Origin: JAJPJE01 sp963848375
GTDB taxonomy: Bacteria > Acidobacteriota > Terriglobia > Terriglobales > Acidobacteriaceae
Assembly (NCBI GenBank): GCA_963848375.1
Contig: CAWKDK010000029.1
Coordinates: 197,156-261,155 of the forward strand
Length of the DNA stretch: 64,000 nt
Reading direction: 5' to 3'
Position numbers and translations under genes: made by a program
In this document: piece after piece, positions 34,237-41,016 of the stretch
How positions within the stretch are numbered: the first letter of the stretch is position 1
Layout of the letters: each line of letters opens with the position of its first letter
Notes under the pieces: generated by a model
Told to the model about the DNA's origin: nothing
The model's database searches: none
The model's input: only the letters and a program-made list of their open reading frames with translations

Positions 34237-35595
34237 CTACATTCCTGGCATTTTCATTCCGGCGAGTTTGCGGGCGAAGCTGGCCTTGCCCATGTCCTTG
34301 AACATCTTTTTCATCTGCGCGTACTGGCGGAGAAGATTGTTCACTTCCTGAACGGTCGTGCCCGAGCCACGGGCGATGCGCTTGCGGCGGCTGCCGTTAA
34401 TCACCTCGTGATGATCGCGCTCGTGCGACGTCATGGAGTTGATGATTGCTTCCACGCGATTAATTTGCTTTTCGTCGACGTGGTCGGCCATCTTCTGCAT
34501 GTTGGCGAACGGTCCAATACGCGGCAGCATGCCGAGAATGCTCTGGAACGATCCCATCTTTTTGACCTGGCGCAGCTGATCGCGGAAATCTTCGAGGCTG
34601 AAGCCATCGCCGGCGAGCGCTTTCTTGGTGAACTCTTCGGCTTTCTTCTTGTCGACGGTTGCCTCGGCTTTTTCGATGAGCGAGAGGATGTCGCCCATGC
34701 CGAGAATGCGCGAGACGATGCGATCAGGATGGAATGGTTCGATCGCGTCGTATTTTTCACCGATGCCGATGAACTTGATGGGCTGGCCGGTGACGTGACG
34801 AATGGAGAGCGCAGCGCCACCACGTGCATCGCCGTCCATCTTCGTGAGGACGACGCCGGTGAGCGAGAGCTTTTTGTGGAACTCGTCGGCGGACTTGACC
34901 GCGTCCTGACCGGTCATGGAGTCGGCGACGAACATTATTTCCTGCGGATTCAGCAGCGACTTCAGTCCCTGCATTTCTTCCATCAGCTGATCGTCGATGT
35001 GCAGGCGGCCGGCGGTGTCGACGATGAGGATGTCGCATCCGCTGATGACCGCTTCCCGGCGCGCTTCCTTCGCGAGGCGAAGAACGTTCTCGGTGTCTGC
35101 CTTCTCCAGATTGCCGACATAGATCGGCGCCTTCACCGCATCGGCGACAACTTTGAGCTGATCGCGCGCGGCCGGACGGTAGACGTCGACGGAGACGAGC
35201 ATGGGGCGGTGTCCGCCCTTCTTCAGCCAGTTCGCGAGTTTGCCGGAAGTGGTGGTTTTACCGGAACCCTGCAGGCCCGCCATAAGAACAATCGTGGGCG
35301 GTTGCGAGGCGAACTTAAACTTCGCTGTGTCCTTGCCGAGGAGCCCGACGAGTTCGTCGCGAACGATTTTTACGATCTGCTCGGCGGGAGTGAGGGCGGT
35401 CATCACCTCGGCGCCGAGCGCCTTTTCGCGAATGTGGTCGATGAGGTCTTTGACGACCTTGACGTTGACGTCGGCCTCAAGTAGGGCGAGGCGGATTTCC
35501 CGCAGGGCTTCGCCGATGTTTTCTTCGGTGATCTTGCCCTGTCCGCGCAGGTTCTTAAATGCGCGATTTAGTTTTTCGCTTAGATTCTCAAACAC
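34237..35595 (-). CDS. ffh: signal recognition particle protein Ffh
   Basis: 452-residue GTPase that, with 4.5S RNA, targets nascent membrane proteins to FtsY. The N domain is followed by the G domain with P-loop GLQGSGKTTTSGKLA, DVYRPAARDQL, DTAGRLHID and the TKMDGDARGG motif. The M domain is Met-rich (MGSFQSILGMLPRIGPFANMQKMADH, QMKKMFKDMG..MKMPGM), as expected for signal-peptide and RNA binding. The length is normal and it is a single gene here. Confidence 0.98.
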   Translation of the reverse strand: MFENLSEKLNRAFKNLRGQGKITEENIGEALREIRLALLEADVNVKVVKDLIDHIREKALGAEVMTALTPAEQIVKIVRDELVGLLGKDTAKFKFASQPPTIVLMAGLQGSGKTTTSGKLANWLKKGGHRPMLVSVDVYRPAARDQLKVVADAVKAPIYVGNLEKADTENVLRLAKEARREAVISGCDILIVDTAGRLHIDDQLMEEMQGLKSLLNPQEIMFVADSMTGQDAVKSADEFHKKLSLTGVVLTKMDGDARGGAALSIRHVTGQPIKFIGIGEKYDAIEPFHPDRIVSRILGMGDILSLIEKAEATVDKKKAEEFTKKALAGDGFSLEDFRDQLRQVKKMGSFQSILGMLPRIGPFANMQKMADHVDEKQINRVEAIINSMTSHERDHHEVINGSRRKRIARGSGTTVQEVNNLLRQYAQMKKMFKDMGKASFARKLAGMKMPGM

Positions 35596-35612
35596 AGGGA
35601 CATTATAGAAGA

Positions 35613-35790
35613 CCTTTCACCACAGAGGACACAGAGGTCACAGAGAAACCGGGGCTAAAGCCCCTCGTTTCTTATCAGGAACGCGGCCCTAAAGGGCCGC
35701 TCTGCCACGAATCGAGCTTCTTCCACGAAACGAGCGCGGACAGGAATGTCCGCGCCACACAACCGCAAGGCCGCACAATCGCGAGGCCAC
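35613..35790. repeat. block of four kinds of short palindromes and CACAGAGG repeat
   Basis: Between purE and ffh: CACCACAGAGGACACAGAGG (35615 on), GGGGCTAAAGCCCC (35653), GCGGCCCTAAAGGGCCGC (35682), GCGCGGACAGGAATGTCCGC (35732) and CGCAAGGCCGCACAATCGCG with ACACAATCG echoes. Each is a small perfect hairpin. Confidence 0.7.
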
Positions 35791-35797
35791 ACAATCG

Positions 35798-36298
35798 TTA
35801 CGCGGTCAGCACGCTGTTTTTCAGGACTTCCGCGGCGCGGGCTGCGCGCCATTCCTTCAGCTTCTGGCCAATCTCCGGTTTCTTCTTGGCGATGATGGCG
35901 GCGGCGAAGAGAGCAGCGTTCGCGGCTCCGGCTTTGCCAATCGCAAATGTTCCGACCGGAACGCCCTTCGGCATCTGCACGATGGCGAGCAGAGCGTCGA
36001 GTCCACCGAGGCTGGTCGCCGCGATGGGGACGCCGAGTACGGGAATGGTGGTTTTCGCGGCCAGTACGCCGGGAAGGTGGGCAGCGCCACCGGCGCCGGC
36101 GATGAGGACTTCGATGCCGCGGCCTTCAGCGGTGGCGGCGTATTCGAGAGTCTGGTCGGGGGTGCGATGCGCGGAGAGCGCGCGCACTTCGTAGGGAATA
36201 CCGAGTTCTTTGAAGACTTCGGCAGCGCCAGACATGATTTCCAGATCATTCTTGCTGCCCATGAGGATGCCAACTAGCGGTGTGGGATTCGTGCTCAT
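35798..36298 (-). CDS. purE: 5-(carboxyamino)imidazole ribonucleotide mutase
   Basis: 166-residue class I PurE, converting N5-CAIR to CAIR in purine synthesis. It has the GSKNDLEIM substrate loop, the RALSAHRTPDQTLEYA motif with the catalytic His and the IAGAGGAAHLPGVLAAKTTIPVLGVP block. The C-terminus extends slightly (KKKPEIGQKLKEWRAARAAEVL). purK, normally its partner, is not upstream in this window. Confidence 0.97.
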   Translation of the reverse strand: MSTNPTPLVGILMGSKNDLEIMSGAAEVFKELGIPYEVRALSAHRTPDQTLEYAATAEGRGIEVLIAGAGGAAHLPGVLAAKTTIPVLGVPIAATSLGGLDALLAIVQMPKGVPVGTFAIGKAGAANAALFAAAIIAKKKPEIGQKLKEWRAARAAEVLKNSVLTA

Positions 36299-36605
36299 AG
36301 GTGAAATAGGGTAAATGAAAGATCGGTAAAACGCGAAATCGGGAGCAGCGGACGGCGCAGCGTTCGGAATGTCGTTGGCCGAAGATTTGGGAGCGCCGCT
36401 TCTAGCATGACAGAGAGTAGGGATCCCTCGGCTCGGGCGTTCGCCCTCGCTCGGAATGACAGAAGAAGATTGCTGCAGATTCGAGAGGTCTGCTCACACA
36501 GGCAGGATCGCCTGTTCCGCCTCTACGCGGGCGAGGGCGCCCGCGCCACACTCGCTATCCCACCTCTGCCAAAGGAGGGCAGAGATGGGGCACCCTCGAT
36601 CGGTT
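36299..36605. other. gene-free repeat interval between purE and the deacetylase
   Basis: Holds a TGTCAT-family element (about 36405-36462, ending GGAATGACAG), a CACAGGCAGGATCGCCTG palindrome (36488), a GCGGGCGAGGGCGCCCGC palindrome (36528) and a REP-like palindrome (36559). No gene seen. Confidence 0.7.
36559..36595 (+). repeat. REP-like palindrome (CTCTGCC type)
   Basis: CTCTGCC/GGCAGAG stem with AAAGGAG loop, flanked by CCCAC and ATGGGGCACCC. Ends 11 bases beyond the deacetylase stop. Confidence 0.8.
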
Positions 36606-37601
36606 CTAGTTTGCGGAATAGATTTCTTTGGCCGCCACAACAGTGTTGGAGTGGATGGTCACAGTGTCTTCGACATTGCGGGCGTAGCCGCCGGCGTAGG
36701 TCACCATCACGGGAATCTTTCTTTCGCGCGCGGTGCGGAAGACGAATTCGTCGCGCCGCTTCAGACCGGGGATGGTCAGATCGAGACCGCCGAGTTGATC
36801 TTCGCGATAGGGGTCGGCGCCCGCTACGTAGCAGAGCAGATCGGGCTGGAACTGATTGAGTCCGGAGGTGAGCGCCCGGTCGAGCCAGGAGAGGTAGTCT
36901 TCGTCCTTGCAATGATCGGGCAAGTTCACGTCGATCGAAGAAGGCGGCTTCCAATGTGGATAGTTGTTTTCCTGATGAAGGGAGATGGTGAAGACATCGT
37001 CGGCGGGAACTTCGCTAGTGGTGAGCGTGCCGAGGGACGGGATACTCACCTGGGTACGCGAAGCGATCTGTCCGGGCTCGCTGCGTTGTGGCGCAAAAAT
37101 GTAGGCGGTGCCGTTACCCTGGTGCACGTCGCAATCGATGGTCATGGCGCGCTGGATTTTTTTGTCCTTCTGCATGCTACGGATGGCGACGGCAACATCG
37201 TGAATCATGCAGAAACCTTCGCCGTGGTTCGGGAAAGCGTGATGAAAGCCACCACCGATGTTGAAGGCGATTCCGTCGCGCAGCGCGCATTCCGCAGCGA
37301 GGATGGAACCACCAGCAGCCAGCCAGAACGCGTCTACGAGTTCGTAGGAGTAGGGAATCTCCATCAGCAATTCTTCTCTGGCGGAAAGGGTCCCATTCTG
37401 CAACTTGTAGACGTACTCGCTGGTGTGCACGCGGAGAATGTCGCGATCTTCGGCGGGCTTGGGTTCAAGGAAGTCGGCCGATTCGGCGACCTGCGACATC
37501 AGCAGCCGGTCATGGATATGACGATATTTCTCGGCGGGAAAGACATGTTCGCCGATGGGAAGGATGTAGCGGTCGCTGTAAACCAGTTTGAAGGGCAGCA
37601 T
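36606..37601 (-). CDS. histone deacetylase-family protein with an unusual insert
   Basis: 331-residue zinc amidohydrolase of the class II/AcuC-like HDAC family (acetylpolyamine or acetyl-lysine deacetylation). Zinc and catalytic motifs are present: GGGFHHAFPNHGEGFCMIHD, IDCDVHQGNGTAYIF and the late AGADPYREDQLGGLDLT. Between QGNGTAYIFA and FTISLHQENNYPHW there is an extra stretch of about 25 residues; its DNA (37017-37052) can form a GGTGAG/CTCACC hairpin resembling the window's REP elements. ATG 37601 is preferred over the upstream start at 37643. Confidence 0.88.
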   Translation of the reverse strand: MLPFKLVYSDRYILPIGEHVFPAEKYRHIHDRLLMSQVAESADFLEPKPAEDRDILRVHTSEYVYKLQNGTLSAREELLMEIPYSYELVDAFWLAAGGSILAAECALRDGIAFNIGGGFHHAFPNHGEGFCMIHDVAVAIRSMQKDKKIQRAMTIDCDVHQGNGTAYIFAPQRSEPGQIASRTQVSIPSLGTLTTSEVPADDVFTISLHQENNYPHWKPPSSIDVNLPDHCKDEDYLSWLDRALTSGLNQFQPDLLCYVAGADPYREDQLGGLDLTIPGLKRRDEFVFRTARERKIPVMVTYAGGYARNVEDTVTIHSNTVVAAKEIYSAN

Positions 37602-37752
37602 GGACGCCGACCTGGTCCGAGTTTCCCCGGCACCAAGCTGCAATAGAAGAGATTACGTCCACGGTCAGCATTGCGGAAGGGAATTCGCAGATTACTCTCC
37701 ATGCGAACGGCATGAGGCGCGGTAGGCAGCATCTAATTTTGCGAGGGCAGAA

Positions 37753-38052
37753 ATGGTGACTCAGAGCTGGCACACACAACTCGCGAACGATCGAGAACGG
37801 CAGAGCAGTTCCGCGGCAGGTTCGGCAGACGAGGAACGCAAGCAAGAATTTCTGGAGTCGATTGCGGGGCCGAAAGGATCGGAGTCGCCGGATCCGCAAT
37901 CTGAAACGCCGATCGTTGTGGCTGGAGATGAAGATGATCCTGCGCCACCCGAACAACCTCTCGATGAGCGCGACACAAAGATTCCGCGTCCGATTGTTTC
38001 GGTGAACGGGAAAGATGTGGAGAAGCCGGAGGAGAAGAAGCCGGCGGCGTAG
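37753..38052 (+). CDS. small acidic hypothetical protein
   Basis: 99 residues, low-complexity and acidic (SSSAAGSADEERKQEFLESI, then GDEDDPAPPEQPLDERD), ending EKPEEKKPAA; probably disordered. ATG 37753 has GAGGGCAGAA upstream. It is divergent from the deacetylase and followed by a REP-like palindrome. No family recognised. Confidence 0.6.
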   Translation: MVTQSWHTQLANDRERQSSSAAGSADEERKQEFLESIAGPKGSESPDPQSETPIVVAGDEDDPAPPEQPLDERDTKIPRPIVSVNGKDVEKPEEKKPAA

Positions 38053-38071
38053 TGAGCGACTTTTGTCTTTT

Positions 38072-38108
38072 CCCACCTCTGCCAAAAAATGGCAGAGATG
38101 GGGCACCC
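38072..38108 (+). repeat. REP-like palindrome (CTCTGCC type)
   Basis: CTCTGCC/GGCAGAG stem with AAAAAAT loop, ATGGGGCACCC tail, 19 bases after the preceding stop. Confidence 0.8.
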
Positions 38109-38289
38109 TCAAACACAAACCTCACACAAAGCATTCAAGATAAAGGGTGCGACTCCGTGCCGGTCCTACTAATTGTGGTGCCGCATGAGAATCTGTCAAA
38201 ACCTACAATCCTCAGAGCTGCTGGAAGTTGAAACCTGCGGAATTGCTGGCTATTCTACGGGCCTCCGCAGTCTTTTGGGGTGATTGCTC

Positions 38290-39162
38290 ATGGCGAGTAC
38301 TGTCTGGAAGGGCCATCTTACGTTTGGCCTGGTTTCGTTGCCGGTGCGTCTGTTCAGTGCGGCGCGCGGTGAAAGCATCAGTTTCAACCAGTTGCACAAG
38401 AGCGACAACTCGCGCGTGAAGCAGGTGCTCTTCTGCCAACTCGAGGATAAGCCTGTGCCTCGCGAAGAGCTGGTGAAGGGCTACGAGTACGAGAAGGGCA
38501 AGTACGTCGTGGTCGACGAAGAAGAGATCAAGGCGGTTGCGCCAGAGACTTCGCGCACCATGCAGATCCTGGAATTCGTGAAGATGCAGGAGGTCGATCC
38601 GGTCTATCTGGACGCTTCGTATTATGTTGCGCCGGATGAAGGTGGCGAGACTCCGTACGCGCTAATGTTCGAAGCGCTCCGCAAGTCGGGCTACGCGGCG
38701 ATCGCAAAAGTCTCCATGCACAATCGCGAGCACGTGGTCGTTTTGCGGCCGGGCTCAAAAGGAATCTTCCTGCACACGATGTACTACACGGATGAAGTGC
38801 GCGCGGTCGATGAATTCCGCACGGATACCAGCCTGATCAAAGACAAAGAGCTGGAACTGGCGACGATGTTGATCAACTCGCTGGCCGCGCCGTTCGAGCC
38901 GGCCAAGTATCACGATACGTATCGGGACAATATCAAGTCGCTGATCGAAGCCAAGGTGCGAGGCAAACAGGTGGTGCAGCCTACGACCGTCGAGCATCGT
39001 GCGCCCGTCATTAATATTATGGACGCGCTGAAGCAAAGCCTGGATCAGATGAAGAAGAAGCCGGCGCAATCGGTGACCGAGGAAGCCACAGCTGCTCCTG
39101 CGAAGAAGGCCGCGAGCGGTAATGGGAAGCGTTCGCGAAAAACGGCGAGTGAAAACGCATGA
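38290..39162 (+). CDS. ku: non-homologous end-joining protein Ku
   Basis: 290-residue bacterial Ku, the homodimeric DNA-end-binding ring of NHEJ. Signatures: ASTVWKGHLTFGLVSLPVRLFSAA, ISFNQLHKSDNSRVKQVLFC, GYEYEKGKYVVVDEEEI, the DEGGETPYALMFEALRK region and FEPAKYHDTYRDNIKSLIEAKV. The C-terminus is a Lys/Ala-rich tail (KKAASGNGKRSRKTAS) of the kind that binds DNA and LigD. No ligD lies in the window. The stop overlaps the next start by four bases. Confidence 0.97.
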   Translation: MASTVWKGHLTFGLVSLPVRLFSAARGESISFNQLHKSDNSRVKQVLFCQLEDKPVPREELVKGYEYEKGKYVVVDEEEIKAVAPETSRTMQILEFVKMQEVDPVYLDASYYVAPDEGGETPYALMFEALRKSGYAAIAKVSMHNREHVVVLRPGSKGIFLHTMYYTDEVRAVDEFRTDTSLIKDKELELATMLINSLAAPFEPAKYHDTYRDNIKSLIEAKVRGKQVVQPTTVEHRAPVINIMDALKQSLDQMKKKPAQSVTEEATAAPAKKAASGNGKRSRKTASENA

Positions 39163-39383
39163 TCGCCAAAGAGAATTGCGAGAATACGAAGGTCGTCGGC
39201 TACGACCCCACGGGCGAGTCCGCAGTCCTGTGCAACGAACCGGGCGAATATTGCTCGGAGTGCGAGATGGTGCTGTGCCCAAGCTGCCATACGGAGGTCG
39301 CAAACCATTCAATCTCAGTGAAGAAGCCGCCCGCGCGGGTGGCGTCTGAAGCGGAGCACGAGGTTCGGAAGTCGCACGGTTAG
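39159..39383 (+). CDS. small Cys-rich protein translationally coupled to Ku
   Basis: 74 residues beginning at an ATGA overlap with the Ku stop. Four to five cysteines form a zinc-finger-like set (VLCNEPGEYCSECEMVLCPSCH), followed by a basic His/Lys tail. The coupling implies coexpression with Ku, so a role in end joining or DNA binding is possible; no family recognised. Confidence 0.7.
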   Translation: MIAKENCENTKVVGYDPTGESAVLCNEPGEYCSECEMVLCPSCHTEVANHSISVKKPPARVASEAEHEVRKSHG

Positions 39384-39399
39384 ACTGAGATTCCTCGCT

Positions 39400-39435
39400 C
39401 CCACCTCTGCCAAAAGAGGGCAGAGATAGGGCACC
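39400..39435 (+). repeat. REP-like palindrome (CTCTGCC type)
   Basis: CTCTGCC/GGCAGAG stem with AAAAGAG loop and slightly changed tail ATAGGGCACC; a decayed partial copy (CCCACCAAATAAGAGAAGAGG) follows at about 39453. Confidence 0.8.
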
Positions 39436-39662
39436 TGCACTTGTCTCTTCTCTCCCACCAAATAAGAGAAGAGGGTTTGAATGGCCACCAAGTTTTGAAA
39501 TACCACCCTTTTTTCGTCTTGCGCAATTCTACGCATTCACCAAATCTTATTGAAGTTTTAACCGCCCGATAATGTGGAGTGCATAGCGTCAATCCAGAGT
39601 TCGATCCGTTACCGAGGAATGGGGCGGACCCGAAATGCACTTTCCCTTAAAAGGTGAATAAC

Positions 39663-40916
39663 ATGAAGCGACAGATTGCGATTCTGGTCGTGTTGGCTGC
39701 TGCTCTGACGTGTGCAGCATTTGCTGGAGAAGACCACGACGCGAAAGACAGAGATTTCCCGCGGCTAGACCACGTATTTCTCATCATGATGGAGAATCAT
39801 GGGTACAGCCAGATCATCAATAATCCAAACGCGCCGTTTACCAATCAATGGGCGAAATCAGCGAATCTCGCGACGAACTACTTCGCAGTCGCGCACCCGA
39901 GCCTGACGAATTACCTGGAAGTGGTGGGCGGCTCGAACTTTGGCGTGCTGAACGATCATGCTCCCGACTGGGGCAATACCAGCTGTTCGCCGAATATCGT
40001 TGCGGCCACGGTTTCGTTGGATACTTCGTCGTTCCCGAACATCTGCCCGATCTGGGGAACGGGAACGGACGCAGCAACACCGGTTCTCGATCCTTCAAAT
40101 GAAGGGACGGCGCAGTCGCCGGTTGTCGAAATCGATGGCGTGAAGTCGATTCCAGCCAGCGCGAATATTGCGGGAAAAACGATTGCCGACCAGCTCGTCG
40201 ATAAAGGCCGTTCGTGGAAGAGCTACCAGGAAAGCCTGCCATTGGGCAGCATCTACGGGGTGAATTATTCCGACGGATTCTTCACGAATCTCACGGACTT
40301 CACCAAGGTCAATCCGCAACAGACTCCTGCGTTCGTTAACAGCGATATCGTGAATCTGTACGCGGTGAAGCACAACCCGTTCGCTTACTTCCGCAACGTG
40401 CAAGAAGGACAGGATTCGCACAACAGCCTGAAGAATGTTGTTGGATTTGAAGCTTTGTACGCTGATCTGGGTTCAGGGCATGTGCCCTCGTTCTCATTCA
40501 TCGTGCCGAATCAGTGCGACGATCAGCATGGACAGGGAAACGCTGGACCGTTCTGCAACTATGATCCGACCGACAACGGAACGCAGGCGGGACTGAATCC
40601 AGCGCTGATCTACCAGGGTGACGTCACGCTGCAGCGACTGGTTGCGGCTATCAAGAAATCTCCAGCATGGCGCGATGGGAACAACGCGATTGTGGCGGTC
40701 TGGGATGAAAATGACTACAGCGCGATTCCAAATACGAACCAGGTGGTACTGATCATCGACACCAATCATGGCCCTCATGGAGTGCAGAGCAAGCAGTTTT
40801 ACACTCACTTTTCGTTACTCAAGTCCATCGAAGCGGGATTCGGTCTGCCGTGCTTGAATCACGCTTGCGATAGCGGGTCAAAAGTGATGAGCGATCTTTT
40901 CGGCTGGAACTGGTAA
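39663..40916 (+). CDS. secreted phosphoesterase (acid phosphatase/phospholipase C-like)
   Basis: 417 residues with a signal peptide (ending CAAFAG) and the alkaline-phosphatase-like phosphoesterase fold (PF04185 type). The first metal motif appears as VFLIMMENHGYSQI, then NYFAVAHPSLTNYLEVVGGS with the nucleophile region, and later AIVAVWDENDYS and TNHGPHG with the C-terminal metal ligands. Family members hydrolyse phosphate monoesters or phospholipids outside the cytoplasm. ATG 39663 follows AAGGTGA. A terminator follows. Confidence 0.88.
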   Translation: MKRQIAILVVLAAALTCAAFAGEDHDAKDRDFPRLDHVFLIMMENHGYSQIINNPNAPFTNQWAKSANLATNYFAVAHPSLTNYLEVVGGSNFGVLNDHAPDWGNTSCSPNIVAATVSLDTSSFPNICPIWGTGTDAATPVLDPSNEGTAQSPVVEIDGVKSIPASANIAGKTIADQLVDKGRSWKSYQESLPLGSIYGVNYSDGFFTNLTDFTKVNPQQTPAFVNSDIVNLYAVKHNPFAYFRNVQEGQDSHNSLKNVVGFEALYADLGSGHVPSFSFIVPNQCDDQHGQGNAGPFCNYDPTDNGTQAGLNPALIYQGDVTLQRLVAAIKKSPAWRDGNNAIVAVWDENDYSAIPNTNQVVLIIDTNHGPHGVQSKQFYTHFSLLKSIEAGFGLPCLNHACDSGSKVMSDLFGWNW

Positions 40917-40938
40917 CTACAAACCCAGTAAATACGGA

Positions 40939-40967
40939 ACGGGGCAGCTTCAACCAGGGCTGCCCGT
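40939..40967 (+). terminator. terminator after the phosphoesterase gene
   Basis: ACGGGGCAGC and GGCTGCCCGT arms (one bulged G) followed by TTTCTTT. Confidence 0.75.
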
Positions 40968-41016
40968 TTCTTTGCCGACTGTTCGACACCTTACTGGAGT
41001 TCGTCGAGGATTCCAT

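Noticed and set aside
34408..35484. Plus-strand open frame opposite ffh
   Set aside because: Antisense shadow of a strongly conserved gene; composition is rich in Asp/Val/Leu as expected from reversed codons.
36456..37646. Plus-strand open frame opposite the deacetylase
   Set aside because: Antisense shadow that also crosses several intergenic repeats.
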